A stretch of 33,068 nt of DNA from Lachnospiraceae bacterium (GTDB taxonomy: Bacteria > Bacillota > Clostridia > Lachnospirales > Lachnospiraceae): positions 1 through 33,068 of the forward strand of contig JAEELH010000090.1 of NCBI GenBank assembly GCA_016288825.1. Direction: 5' to 3'. The notes beneath the pieces are model-generated. The model was not told the DNA's origin and ran no database searches. It saw only the letters and a list, made by a program, of their open reading frames with translations. Shown here piece after piece: positions 9,201-18,051 of the stretch; positions within the stretch are counted from its first letter, which is position 1; each line of letters starts with the position of its first letter. Position numbers and translations under genes: made by a program.

Positions 9201-9626
9201 AAGGCCGAAAACTCCCATAAGAACCAGACACGGTATGGACGAAAACTCCATCTTCAAAAGAAGATCATTACTACCAAATGAAATATTCAAAAAATCGGTG
9301 TAATGAAAAAGGATATGGAAGCCGAAACATATGATGACACCCAGGGCAGCCGCCACAGTTCTGACAACATCATCTTTATGCATGAAGAAATAGAACATCT
9401 TCTTTTCGAGTCTGTTCATGCGAAGAGTTCTTGTACGGCGAGCCTCCTCCTTTGCCTTTTGTTTTAAGGCACGGTTCTCTTCTTCAACGATCTTTTTCAT
9501 CTCTCGAAGATCAAGAGCCGGGTGTATCTCACCATCGCGGATACGTTTACAAAGCTCATCCCGCTCAGTCTTTTCTGAGTTGTTATTTGCGTTCTGAAGA
9601 AACTTTGGACGTTTCACGATCTGCAT
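6198..9626 (-). CDS. Membrane hybrid sensor histidine kinase with HisKA, HATPase, REC and C-terminal HPt domains
   Basis: FFSQMSHELRTPINAVLGLDEMI (H box), VEGTGLGMNIVKQLLDLM (G box), REC ILVVDDTKLNLTVAAGLI..DIIFLDHMMPGMDG, HPt HALKSSSRLIGATALSELALSLE. The ORF track starts at 9668, but the ATG at 9626 has an AAGGAG site upstream and is the likelier start. Confidence 0.92.
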   Translation of the reverse strand: MQIVKRPKFLQNANNNSEKTERDELCKRIRDGEIHPALDLREMKKIVEEENRALKQKAKEEARRTRTLRMNRLEKKMFYFFMHKDDVVRTVAAALGVIICFGFHILFHYTDFLNISFGSNDLLLKMEFSSIPCLVLMGVFGLVPGMIGFAMSLLFEIFTLGSHVYMMAVILFAQIILYQRVKRKALFSFRRTALLVAGLTFTLGNVYSILVHLAEAKGFQDLGGFTALFDFLEELPEIIIAVGIIRLVLVRLPEKYRKYLIMGDYYSQDPKVEARVQQQRMPSRLERKITRLIVFEALALGIAAAGFANALIPDVADSVIEEFHDNERRKNYFDDIVGTFGSSLVESDTEDVSASDTSETDTSDSDNSDTTTSEEKTLLSQQNNALSKDERDFSGSERAASSRRFVMNKTGLAFDIKLIMMLLNIAIPFVIISVYIAKRQIAMPIDSMATAMKDFCDAPEDEKDSALYTIHDLDIITNDEIGMLYGTMDQMAENVVDYVASVKREQQLQEDLRVAQASAEAKSQFFSQMSHELRTPINAVLGLDEMIIRESRENTIRDYAIDIKSAGRSLLSLINDILDNSKLEAGKMEIISVEYELSSVINDLVNMIQTKADEKGLAFEVKVDENIPHLLAGDEVRIKQVILNILSNGVKYTEKGSVTLDMSYEKKDDEHITLEVHVVDTGIGIKSDDLEKLYTPFARLDEKRNRYVEGTGLGMNIVKQLLDLMGSSLEVKSTYGEGSDFHFRLEQRVVKWEPIGAFSESYERARASIEKYQESFIAPDARILVVDDTKLNLTVAAGLIKETLVGVDTADSGQAALRMVSEKEYDIIFLDHMMPGMDGIETLKAMRELEDNKCKDAPVIALTANAVSGARSTYMEAGFDDYLTKPIDSKRFEAMIMQYLPEEKVLPPDDHKPMVPHEPQVPGTVDSEAMELRSDGSDEYAFLRDITCIDYDTAIMNTGNDELLATVLHDYVEAIPAKSSDIERYWKEQDYHNYGILVHALKSSSRLIGATALSELALSLEEAAKSAENGDRDSVAVIDENTPGLIKDYRSYFDKLTPVFSDRADKDMRPEISGDDLREALHAMREFANAFDFDSADMVMAQVRDYRVPDEYEGAFEDIRRALADVDQARLVALLDEALGLY

Positions 9627-9681
9627 GTCGATTCTCCTTGATTTTGCGCTTGTTGATTGATGGTACAACTAGTCCCGATTT

Positions 9682-9801
9682 TGTGGATAAAGTGGATAAT
9701 TCCGTTGATAACGATAAAATCGCCATTCTTTAACTAACTTATCCACCAAAAACTACCCTAAAATTGTGGATAACCGTGAAACATTGTCCTACATATCCAC
9801 A
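9682..9801. promoter_or_regulatory. DnaA-box cluster
   Basis: TGTGGATAA at 9682-9690 and 9765-9773 (exact consensus); AGTGGATAA 9691-9699, TTATCCACC 9739-9747 and ATATCCACA 9793-9801 (one mismatch each); weaker CGTTGATAA 9703-9711. Confidence 0.75.
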
Positions 9802-9951
9802 CAGTTTTCGTTTCACAAGGTTTCATATTTTCTGAATATTCTGAAGCAATTCACTATAATTATATTTCAACTATATGGTTTACCAATGGTATTATCGCAA
9901 ACCAACATTAACTCAAACTTAAAAAAGGATGTTTCATCATTATATAGCAAA

Positions 9952-9975
9952 AGGGGCTTTAAAAAAAGCCCCTTA
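9952..9975. terminator. Hairpin terminator downstream of the opp operon
   Basis: AAGGGGCTTT-AAAA-AAAGCCCCTT immediately 3' of the minus-strand ORF ending at 9977. Confidence 0.7.
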
Positions 9976-9976
9976 G

Positions 9977-10264
9977 TCATTTCCATATAAATATCAATAC
10001 TCCGATAAGAACAGCTGCAGCAACGATATACACCCCTCCAATGAGAAATGTCGCGCCCAAGGCACCTCTGAAAGCTGCGCCCCTGCCCTCTTTTCCAAGG
10101 TCCGGAAGATCCGTAGGATAGCTGCTGTTCCCAGCCTCCATGGGCTTTGGAGCACTATCACTACCCGGAACCTTAATGCCTGTAAGAGGTCGGTCCTCCA
10201 GAAAGGTCATATCGGCAACTATCCTGCCGTCATCATCCTCGCGACGATCGTCCTTTCCCATCAC
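9977..10264 (-). CDS. Small C-terminally membrane-anchored protein, last gene of the opp operon
   Basis: 95 aa with C-terminal TM helix (FLIGGVYIVAAAVLIGVLIFIW); overlaps the preceding oppF-like gene by 4 bp. Confidence 0.65.
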   Translation of the reverse strand: MMGKDDRREDDDGRIVADMTFLEDRPLTGIKVPGSDSAPKPMEAGNSSYPTDLPDLGKEGRGAAFRGALGATFLIGGVYIVAAAVLIGVLIFIWK

Positions 10265-11241
10265 TTAACCTCATGACAGGATACAAAGTGTCCCTTTTCG
10301 ATCTCACGCTGGGCAGGAACCTCATTCCTACATCTCTCGGTAGCATAAGGACATCTGGTGTGGAACTTGCATCCGCTGGGCGGGTTAGCCGGTGAAGGAA
10401 TGCTTCCCTCCAGAACCACACGGTTCATCTTGGCACCCGGATCCGGGATAGGAATTGCAGAAAACAGAGCCTTTGTATAAGGATGAAGAGGATGTCTGAA
10501 GATATCCTTTTTCCCACCGTACTCTACAAGATTGCCAAGGTACATAACACCAACGGAATCACTGATATGCTCTACAACCGACAGATCATGTGAAATAAAC
10601 AGGTAAGAGAGCTTTCTCTCATCCTGGAGTTTGTTCAGAAGGTTGATGATCTGCGCCTGGATGGACACATCCAAAGCGGAAACAGGCTCATCACACACTA
10701 CGAACTCCGGATCAAGCGCCAGCGCTCTGGCAATACAGATCCTCTGTCTCTGACCGCCTGAAAACTCATGAGGGTATCTTGCCTTGTGGAAAGGCTGAAG
10801 ACCGCACTCATCCATGATCCTGTCAATATAGTCCTCATACTCGGAAGCAGGAACTATGCCATGCTCCCTTACCGCCTCTCCGATGATCTCACCGACGGGA
10901 AGTCTGGGAGAAAGGGATGAAAAGGGATCCTGGAAGATGATCTGCATCCTGGTACGAAGAGCCCTCATATCCTTGGGAGAAACATCATATACTTCCTGGC
11001 CGTCAAAAAGAACGCTTCCTCCGGTCTTTTCACCTGCCAGACGAAGGATAGTCCTTCCTGTAGTGGTCTTACCACAGCCTGACTCACCTACGAGTCCCAT
11101 GGTAGTACCGCGCTTGAGGTTAAAGGTAACGCCGTCTACGGCCTTGACCTGGCCTATAACCCTGTTAAAATAACCACCCTTGATAGGGAAATACTTTTTG
11201 AGGTCTGAAACCTCAAGAATATTTTCTGATTCAGGCATCAC
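10261..11241 (-). CDS. oppF: Oligopeptide/dipeptide ABC transporter ATP-binding protein (OppF/DppF-like)
   Basis: Walker [16 protein letters not shown], signature FSGGQRQRICIARAL, Walker B FVVCDEPVSALD; OppF C-terminal Cys motif CKFHTRCPYATERC. Confidence 0.93.
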   Translation of the reverse strand: MMPESENILEVSDLKKYFPIKGGYFNRVIGQVKAVDGVTFNLKRGTTMGLVGESGCGKTTTGRTILRLAGEKTGGSVLFDGQEVYDVSPKDMRALRTRMQIIFQDPFSSLSPRLPVGEIIGEAVREHGIVPASEYEDYIDRIMDECGLQPFHKARYPHEFSGGQRQRICIARALALDPEFVVCDEPVSALDVSIQAQIINLLNKLQDERKLSYLFISHDLSVVEHISDSVGVMYLGNLVEYGGKKDIFRHPLHPYTKALFSAIPIPDPGAKMNRVVLEGSIPSPANPPSGCKFHTRCPYATERCRNEVPAQREIEKGHFVSCHEVK

Positions 11242-12457
11242 CCTTCACCTCCTCTCCTGCGGCTGCCATACGGGCCGTCTGAAGGAGATTGGCATTGGCA
11301 GTACGCTCAGCCTCCTCCTTATGCTCCTCATAATATCTATAGCATGACACAACATGAGTGTCTGAAAGACGTATCTCGCAGGGATAATCTCCGTCGCAGC
11401 ATGACATCTTCATCTCGCAACGGTCCCTGAAGTAGCAGTAATTAGGCATATTAACGGGATTGGGTACCTTGCCGGGGATGGAGTAAAGCTCACTCACTTC
11501 ACGTCCTACAACAGGCTTGGATGCCATAAGTCCCAATGTATAGGGATGAGCCGGATGATAGAAGATATCCTCCGCAGTTCCCTTTTCAACTATACGCCCC
11601 GCATACATGACAACAACATAATCTGCCATCTCTGCAATAACACCCAGATCGTGGGTGATGAGCATGATGGACGCATTGATCTTGGACTTGAGGTCACGGA
11701 GCAGATCAAGGATCTGTGCCTGGATCGTAACATCAAGAGCCGTAGTAGGCTCGTCTGCAATAATAACACGGGGATGGCAGGCAAGAGCCATAGCAATGAC
11801 CACGCGCTGCCTCATACCACCCGAAAGCTCGTGAGGATACATATTAGCCACACCCTCACTGTTGGCAATACCAACCAGCTCAAGAGCTTCGATGGTCTGA
11901 CGTCTTATCTCCTCTTTACTTTTGCCCTTGCCCTCATGAAGAGCGATAACCTCATCTACCTGATCACCGATCTTGAATACGGGATTAAGGGAAGTCATGG
12001 GCTCCTGGAAGATCATAGACACTGCGTTACCCCTCAGATCCTGCATGATCTCCTGGGGTGTATTGGCAATATTATAAACCTTGCCACCGCGGTTAAGTCT
12101 GATCTCTCCGGATACTATCTGGCCCTGGGGCCTCTGAAGAAGCTGCATAAGGGACAGTGATGTAACTGACTTGCCGCAGCCCGACTCTCCTACGATACCC
12201 ACGGTCTTACCGATGGGAACATCAAAAGTAACACCGTCTACAGACTTTACTACGCCTGCATCCGTGTAAAAATAGCTGTGGAGATCATCAAACTCCACCT
12301 CATTATTGGGATCACGCATCTGGGTTATGTACTCAGACTCCGGGACATTCTTGCGTTTTCTTTTCTTCTCGAACTCCTCAGTGATCTTTCTGTTTTCTTT
12401 AGAGATCCTTCTGGACTCTTTGGCGGTAAGATATCCCTCACCTTTTTTCCTAAACAT
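11231..12457 (-). CDS. oppD: Oligopeptide/dipeptide ABC transporter ATP-binding protein (OppD/DppD-like)
   Basis: Walker [15 protein letters not shown], signature [15 protein letters not shown], Walker [14 protein letters not shown]. Confidence 0.93.
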   Translation of the reverse strand: MFRKKGEGYLTAKESRRISKENRKITEEFEKKRKRKNVPESEYITQMRDPNNEVEFDDLHSYFYTDAGVVKSVDGVTFDVPIGKTVGIVGESGCGKSVTSLSLMQLLQRPQGQIVSGEIRLNRGGKVYNIANTPQEIMQDLRGNAVSMIFQEPMTSLNPVFKIGDQVDEVIALHEGKGKSKEEIRRQTIEALELVGIANSEGVANMYPHELSGGMRQRVVIAMALACHPRVIIADEPTTALDVTIQAQILDLLRDLKSKINASIMLITHDLGVIAEMADYVVVMYAGRIVEKGTAEDIFYHPAHPYTLGLMASKPVVGREVSELYSIPGKVPNPVNMPNYCYFRDRCEMKMSCCDGDYPCEIRLSDTHVVSCYRYYEEHKEEAERTANANLLQTARMAAAGEEVKGDA

Positions 12458-12468
12458 GCCTAAAACTC

Positions 12469-13998
12469 CTATCTCTTCATTCGGGGATCAAATGCGTCCC
12501 TGAGACCATCACCTACAAAGTTGAATCCGAGAACTGCCACGAGAAGGCAGATACCTGCAGGGATCCATACGAACCAGTAATGGGTCATAACGAATGCATT
12601 ATTAACGTCGTTGATAATGTTACCCCATGAAGCAAAGGGGAACTTGACACCCAGACCAAGGAAGGAAAGGGTAGCCTCTGTAATAATGGTAGAACCAAGG
12701 CTCATTGTACATATAACGATGAGCTGGGGAATGACATTGGGAATAAGATGACGGAAAATACGTCTTCTAACGCTGACTCCCGTAGCCTCTGCTGCAGTCA
12801 TAAACTCCTGCTCCCTGAGGGAAAGTATCTGACCGCGGACCATACGGGCAATACCCGGCCATCCCAAGAATCCCAGAATAAGCATCAGGTAAAGCATACG
12901 GATCTGAGGATCCAGTCTCATACCATCCATAGCCGCTCCCAAAATGATGATAAGAGGCAGCGACGGGATGCAGTAAAAGATATCAACTATACGCATGATA
13001 AGGTTATCGATCCAGCCTCCGAAGTATCCGGAAATACCGCCCAGGATAACTCCCAAAACTGTCTCGATGATAACAACGATGAAACCGATGATAAGTGATA
13101 CGCGGCCACCGTACATAAGACGGGTAAGCATGTCCATACCATTGGTATCTGTACCCAGCCAATGCTTGGATGAAGGCTTGGCATAACTGTCATAAACATA
13201 GGTCTCCTTGCCCTGCTTGATGGAGTAGACCATGGCAGATGCATCATAAGAAACCTTGTAATGCTGCTCCTCGCCGTCGGCATCCGTAAAGTCCATCTCG
13301 TCATTGCCTGAATCGATCATGACCGATACAGCCTCTGCGAATTCTTTGGAGATCTTGACGCCGCTTTGAGCACTGGAAACTACAAGTCTTGTAATATAGC
13401 CTGCATCTCCCGCTGAAGATGTGATCTGTCCCGCATCATCGATAGAATAATCGTCACCCTCTGCGGAAAAACTGCTCTCTCCCGCAACATAGGCCTTGAG
13501 AGCTGCAAGCTTAACATCAAAGGACATATCTCCGGAAGGATTGACGATATCCTTGGATGCATAAGCTAAAAGGGTTGAACCGTCATAAATAGTATAAAGA
13601 TCCTCACCCTCCTTAGTTATGGAATAGGTCACATCCTTGACTTCAAAGGAGTCAGCACCCTTGCCCTCTGCAAGGATGAACTTAGCCTGGAGCAGGGAAG
13701 AAAAATCCTGTCCCTCGGCATTAACATATCTGAAGTCCTTATTGATAGTAGCTGCTGCAAACTCCTTCTGCTGGTTCTCATAGTGATAGAACTGCTCATC
13801 CTGTCTGTAGGGGCTGATAAGTCCGCCTATGAAGGAAAACACAAACATGACAATGAGCATAACAAGACCAACAACAGCTATCTTGTTTCTGAAAAATCTC
13901 TTGGCAACCAGTGCGCCGGGAGAAAGTGTTTTGACACGTCGGTCATCATTGAGCGAGAATTCTTCGCCTGATGATACGGGCGGTGTAACGTCTGACAT
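12469..13998 (-). CDS. oppC: Oligopeptide ABC transporter permease (OppC/DppC-like) with a large extracytoplasmic insertion
   Basis: C-terminal binding-protein-dependent permease domain (EAATGVSVRRRIFRHLIPNVIPQLIV); ~200 aa soluble region between the first TM and the permease core. Confidence 0.9.
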   Translation of the reverse strand: MSDVTPPVSSGEEFSLNDDRRVKTLSPGALVAKRFFRNKIAVVGLVMLIVMFVFSFIGGLISPYRQDEQFYHYENQQKEFAAATINKDFRYVNAEGQDFSSLLQAKFILAEGKGADSFEVKDVTYSITKEGEDLYTIYDGSTLLAYASKDIVNPSGDMSFDVKLAALKAYVAGESSFSAEGDDYSIDDAGQITSSAGDAGYITRLVVSSAQSGVKISKEFAEAVSVMIDSGNDEMDFTDADGEEQHYKVSYDASAMVYSIKQGKETYVYDSYAKPSSKHWLGTDTNGMDMLTRLMYGGRVSLIIGFIVVIIETVLGVILGGISGYFGGWIDNLIMRIVDIFYCIPSLPLIIILGAAMDGMRLDPQIRMLYLMLILGFLGWPGIARMVRGQILSLREQEFMTAAEATGVSVRRRIFRHLIPNVIPQLIVICTMSLGSTIITEATLSFLGLGVKFPFASWGNIINDVNNAFVMTHYWFVWIPAGICLLVAVLGFNFVGDGLRDAFDPRMKR

Positions 13999-14012
13999 AT
14001 CTTCCTCCTTTC

Positions 14013-14999
14013 TTAAGCGATCCTTACACGGGGATCTACCACCGCATAAAGGATATCGGACAACAGGTTACCGGCCAGTGTAAGAATGGCCATAAATGTA
14101 AGATAAAACATGGAAAAAGGAATATCTCCGGCTACCATAGCCTGGTAAGAAATATATCCTATTCCGGGGATCATAAACAGAGTCTCAGTAATGAGTGCTC
14201 CGGCAAAAAGTCCCGGCAGTGAACCACCTACGATGGTTACCAGCGGAATGAGTGTATTGCGGAATGCATGATGGTAAATAACCTTGTTCTCATCAAGTCC
14301 CTTGGCCCGAGCTGTACGGATGTAGTCCGCATTAAGTACCTCAAGCATATTGGTACGGGTATATCTCATAAGCGATCCGATGGAAACGATGACCAGGGTC
14401 ACGATAGGCAGTACCAGATGGTTTGCCTTATCCAAAAACTGTCCCCATGCGGAAAGCTGCTCATAATCCCTGCCTACAAGACCGTAAAGATCAAACCATC
14501 CGAGACCTACGGAAAATGCAAGCTTCAGCAGCGTAGCAAAGAAGAATGTGGGAAGTGAGATACCGACCAGAGCTACTGCTGTGATGACATAGTCTGTTCT
14601 GGAATACTGCTTGGTGGCTGCAATAACTCCCAGAGGAATAGCGATGATAAGCTCCAGGAAAAATGCAACCGCACCCATTACAAAAGAAAGCCAGATAACA
14701 TCTGCAAACTTCTGAACTACAGGAACCGTGTACTTCCAGCTGTCTCCGAAATTTCCTCTGATGGCATCGGAAAGCCAGCGAAGATAACCTGCTACAATAC
14801 CCTTATCAAGACCGTACTGCTCGTTGAGCTGGTCCAGCCACTCACTGTAGGGTTTTGCACCCGGTGCCGCCGAAAGCTGCATGGCCATGTTTTCCACATA
14901 GGATGCCGGCAGACAACGCATAAGTGCATAGATGATAAATGTGACACACAAGAGAATAAATACCGAAAGTATAAGTCTCTTAATTATGAATCTGCGCAT
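14013..14999 (-). CDS. oppB: Oligopeptide ABC transporter permease (OppB/DppB-like)
   Basis: IKRLILSVFILLCVTFIIYALMRCLP N-terminus and RTARAKGLDENKVIYHHAFRNTLIPLVTIVG permease motif. Confidence 0.93.
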   Translation of the reverse strand: MRRFIIKRLILSVFILLCVTFIIYALMRCLPASYVENMAMQLSAAPGAKPYSEWLDQLNEQYGLDKGIVAGYLRWLSDAIRGNFGDSWKYTVPVVQKFADVIWLSFVMGAVAFFLELIIAIPLGVIAATKQYSRTDYVITAVALVGISLPTFFFATLLKLAFSVGLGWFDLYGLVGRDYEQLSAWGQFLDKANHLVLPIVTLVIVSIGSLMRYTRTNMLEVLNADYIRTARAKGLDENKVIYHHAFRNTLIPLVTIVGGSLPGLFAGALITETLFMIPGIGYISYQAMVAGDIPFSMFYLTFMAILTLAGNLLSDILYAVVDPRVRIA

Positions 15000-15043
15000 T
15001 GATGATTACCTCTTCTAATTTATTGAAATGGGCAAAAAAGCCC

Positions 15044-15123
15044 GTGTATGGCATCGGTTTAACGTGTTAAAGTACGATACCATACACAGGCACAAAGCCG
15101 CCCTTATGCCCCGGCGGCTTTGT
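15044..15123 (-). terminator. Tandem stem-loops between oppA and oppB (putative attenuator/mRNA-stabilising structure)
   Basis: ACAAAGCCGCC-cttatgcccc-GGCGGCTTTGT (15092-15123) and GTGTATGG..CCATACAC (15044-15087), just 3' of the oppA-like stop codon. Confidence 0.7.
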
Positions 15124-15132
15124 GAATAATAA

Positions 15133-17406
15133 TTATTTTGCTGCAAGAGTTTTGATACCGTCTGCCCATCCGAAGTAAGGTGTCATATCTGTAGGGATGG
15201 TATCAAGGTTAACTCTCTCTGTAGAGAATACATAAGCCTCGGATCTCTGATAGATCGGGATCTCAACGCCCCAGTCCATGATGATCTCCATAGCTGCCTT
15301 ATAAAGGCCCTTGCGGTAGTTCTGATCTGTAGACTGACGAGCTGTAATGATCAGATCATCAAGATCCTCATCGTTGATCTTGTAGTAATTGGTTGAACCC
15401 TTGCTGTGATACAGCTGATACATATCGGGATCGGAACCTGACTGCCATGCTGCACACCACATCTCAGCTACACCTGTCTGATATGAGCTGTAAAGATCTG
15501 AAGCATTGGCAAGGTCGTTAACTGTAAGTGTAAGACCGATCTTTGCGAAAGCATCTGCAGCGTTCTTAAGAAGCAGGAATGAAGGATGATCTCCTGTACC
15601 GCCTCCGCCGATATTAACCTGGTACTCAAGCTTAGCGCCTGCAGGAGCTGCTGTAAGCTTGCCGCCCTCTACAGTATAGCCGGCCTTCTCGAAGTATCCG
15701 AGAGCTGCCTGAAGAGCCTCATCATACTTCTCGTCTCCGGTCTCGCCGCCCTGATAGATATCATTGCCGTCAACATCCTTGGAGTAAGCAAGCTGGTAAC
15801 CGTCATCGGTAACCTGAGGAGCTGCCCAGGATGTATTGGAGATAGGATAGTTGATAACTGAAGCAGTGCTGCCGTAGTAAGAATCAATAGCCTCATCACG
15901 GTAAGCTGCGATAACAGTTCCGATAGCCTTACGAAGAGCCTTGGACTCCTCAGATGCGGGATCATCGCCAACCTTTACGTTGTCAGCTGAAATACCAATG
16001 TATCCGTATCCACGGAAGTCGATAAGCTTGGTTGTGATGATGTCTCCGTCAAACTCGTTAGGATCTGAAAGTCCGTTGATCTCTGCGATCTGGGAAGCGA
16101 TCTCTGTTGAGTATGTAGGATCTGCAATATCGATAGTACCTGTCTGGATACCGGGAACCTTGTCGGCTTCCTGTGTATCGATGAAGTTCAGATATCTGGT
16201 TGCGGGTGCACCCTCGTAATATGAAGGGTTGGACTCAAGGTATCCTGTACCGTTGGAGTAGCTCTTGTATACGTAGGGACCTGCACCAAGGGGCTCAGTT
16301 GTCTTAGCACGTACTGTGGAAAGATCACCCTTGTCAAATCCGAACTTGTTGTTATCGTAATCATACTTGGAAGTATCACCATAGTAATGAAGGGGTGCTA
16401 CATAGAAACCAAGCTGATAGATAAATGAAGCATCAAGCTCTGTTGTTGTGATAGTCATGCTGTAATCGCTGGTCTTAACGATACCGGAGATGTTAGCAGC
16501 GGAATCACCTGTGGAAACACCTATGGTGGGATAATCATATACATCAGCAGGGATAAGATCTGCAAGAGCTGTACCGGCTGTCTCCTTCTCCATGTCTGAG
16601 AAGTTCCATCCGTACTGATTACCGATAGCAATGAAGAAGTCCTTTGCTGTAGCGCCGTCCTCAAGGTCAAAGCCCCAGTTAGCAGCTGCGTCCTTCATGG
16701 ACATGGACTCATCTCCGAAGTAAGCCTGGATCTCCTCGCAGAACTTAACTCCGCCGTCATTAACTGCATCCCAGAATGCCTTCTGCTGCTCCTCGGTCCA
16801 GAGTGAGAAGTCTGTGTTGTCCTCACCTGCTGCTCCGATGAGTGCTGAAAGAGTGCTCATACCCTCACGGTACTCAGCCATACCCTTGATGGGTGAAGAA
16901 TAAAGAGTTGTTGATCCGTTATATGTGGGATCTGCATATACATAAAGTGAAAAGATAACATCATCGATGGTAACGGGCTCTCCGTCGGAGAACTTGATGT
17001 CGTCACGCATCTTAACGTCATATGTAACGGTTCCGTCAGAATTCTCGGTTACAACGATATCTGCGGGACCGGTATAAGTATACTCTGTTCCGTTGTACTC
17101 ACGGGTCTCTCCCTCGATTCCGTTAAGTACGGGATTGGACACACGGTCAACATTCATGAGCAGGATCTGTGTAAGACCTACAAATCTCTGGTCATCAACA
17201 TTCTGTGCGAAGAAAGGTGAAAACTTCTGCTCAAAACCTGTGGAGCAAGCCACGAGTCTTGTCTCGTTTTCAGTTGCCTGTGACTGGTCGCCAGATTTGC
17301 CGGAATCTCCGCCCTTCTGGCCTGTGCTGCCGCCACCGCATGCTGCAAGTGAAACTGTCATTGCAGCTGCAAGAATGACGCCAAGCCACTTCTTAGCGTT
17401 TCTCAT
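15133..17406 (-). CDS. oppA: Oligopeptide ABC transporter substrate-binding lipoprotein (SBP_bac_5 family)
   Basis: Lipoprotein signal ([15 protein letters not shown]); extracellular solute-binding family 5 features ([37 protein letters not shown]). Confidence 0.92.
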   Translation of the reverse strand: MRNAKKWLGVILAAAMTVSLAACGGGSTGQKGGDSGKSGDQSQATENETRLVACSTGFEQKFSPFFAQNVDDQRFVGLTQILLMNVDRVSNPVLNGIEGETREYNGTEYTYTGPADIVVTENSDGTVTYDVKMRDDIKFSDGEPVTIDDVIFSLYVYADPTYNGSTTLYSSPIKGMAEYREGMSTLSALIGAAGEDNTDFSLWTEEQQKAFWDAVNDGGVKFCEEIQAYFGDESMSMKDAAANWGFDLEDGATAKDFFIAIGNQYGWNFSDMEKETAGTALADLIPADVYDYPTIGVSTGDSAANISGIVKTSDYSMTITTTELDASFIYQLGFYVAPLHYYGDTSKYDYDNNKFGFDKGDLSTVRAKTTEPLGAGPYVYKSYSNGTGYLESNPSYYEGAPATRYLNFIDTQEADKVPGIQTGTIDIADPTYSTEIASQIAEINGLSDPNEFDGDIITTKLIDFRGYGYIGISADNVKVGDDPASEESKALRKAIGTVIAAYRDEAIDSYYGSTASVINYPISNTSWAAPQVTDDGYQLAYSKDVDGNDIYQGGETGDEKYDEALQAALGYFEKAGYTVEGGKLTAAPAGAKLEYQVNIGGGGTGDHPSFLLLKNAADAFAKIGLTLTVNDLANASDLYSSYQTGVAEMWCAAWQSGSDPDMYQLYHSKGSTNYYKINDEDLDDLIITARQSTDQNYRKGLYKAAMEIIMDWGVEIPIYQRSEAYVFSTERVNLDTIPTDMTPYFGWADGIKTLAAK

Positions 17407-17459
17407 TTCATTTAACCTCCTCTTGTTCTGCCGCTTTAACGCGACACATTAACTTTTAT

Positions 17460-17488
17460 ATTTTATACTCCTATAGGCGTTTTGTCAA
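17460..17488 (-). promoter_or_regulatory. Strong sigma-A promoter of the opp operon
   Basis: Minus strand TTGACA (17488-17483), 17-bp spacer, TAAAAT (17465-17460). Confidence 0.75.
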
Positions 17489-17524
17489 TTTTAACTTGCT
17501 CTTTTCACCACATTTTCGTATGAT

Positions 17525-18040
17525 ATGAACATGAGTAAGAATAAATGGTCACATCTTAATGATTTCCGTCCGGACGAATCCGGTAGGTATAAATACGAGG
17601 GAGAGTTCCTCCACTATACCGGAGACAGGGTGCGCACCCTGCTTCTGCTTTGGATCCCCTCCGTCCTTTCCTTCCTGCTCCTTTTTGGCGCAGGCTTCTT
17701 TCCGCGTACATTTATAGGAAGTCATATTGCAGCCATAGTCGGATATATCGCCGGCGTTATCCTGAGCGTCGTGGCCTTATGCAAGTTATATAGTCTTACT
17801 TCCCGGGGTGAGGATGTCCCTGCCTATGTTTACGAGAAGACTCTCAAAAGACTGCCCGGGATATATATGACTTCTGCCTTTATGATGATCACATCTGTTA
17901 TTGCGTCCGTTGTGCTTCTTATAATGGATGCTTCTACTATTTCCCTTATTAATGAAACAGCGACCATAGTCCTAAGGACCATAGCCGCCGTTTTATTCAT
18001 GTTTCTGTTTTTCAAGTCTCGTTCTATCGAGCTGTCTTAG
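17525..18040 (+). CDS. Multi-pass membrane protein of unknown function
   Basis: 171 aa with four hydrophobic segments; divergent from oppA. Confidence 0.75.
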   Translation: MNMSKNKWSHLNDFRPDESGRYKYEGEFLHYTGDRVRTLLLLWIPSVLSFLLLFGAGFFPRTFIGSHIAAIVGYIAGVILSVVALCKLYSLTSRGEDVPAYVYEKTLKRLPGIYMTSAFMMITSVIASVVLLIMDASTISLINETATIVLRTIAAVLFMFLFFKSRSIELS

Positions 18041-18051
18041 TCCGTCTGTTC

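Noticed and set aside
9682-9950. Calling this oriC outright
   Set aside because: No dnaA, dnaN, rpmH or gene-strand switch nearby. Only a DnaA-box cluster can be supported.
11546-12160. 204 aa plus-strand ORF
   Set aside because: Antisense of oppD with no supporting features; typical shadow ORF.
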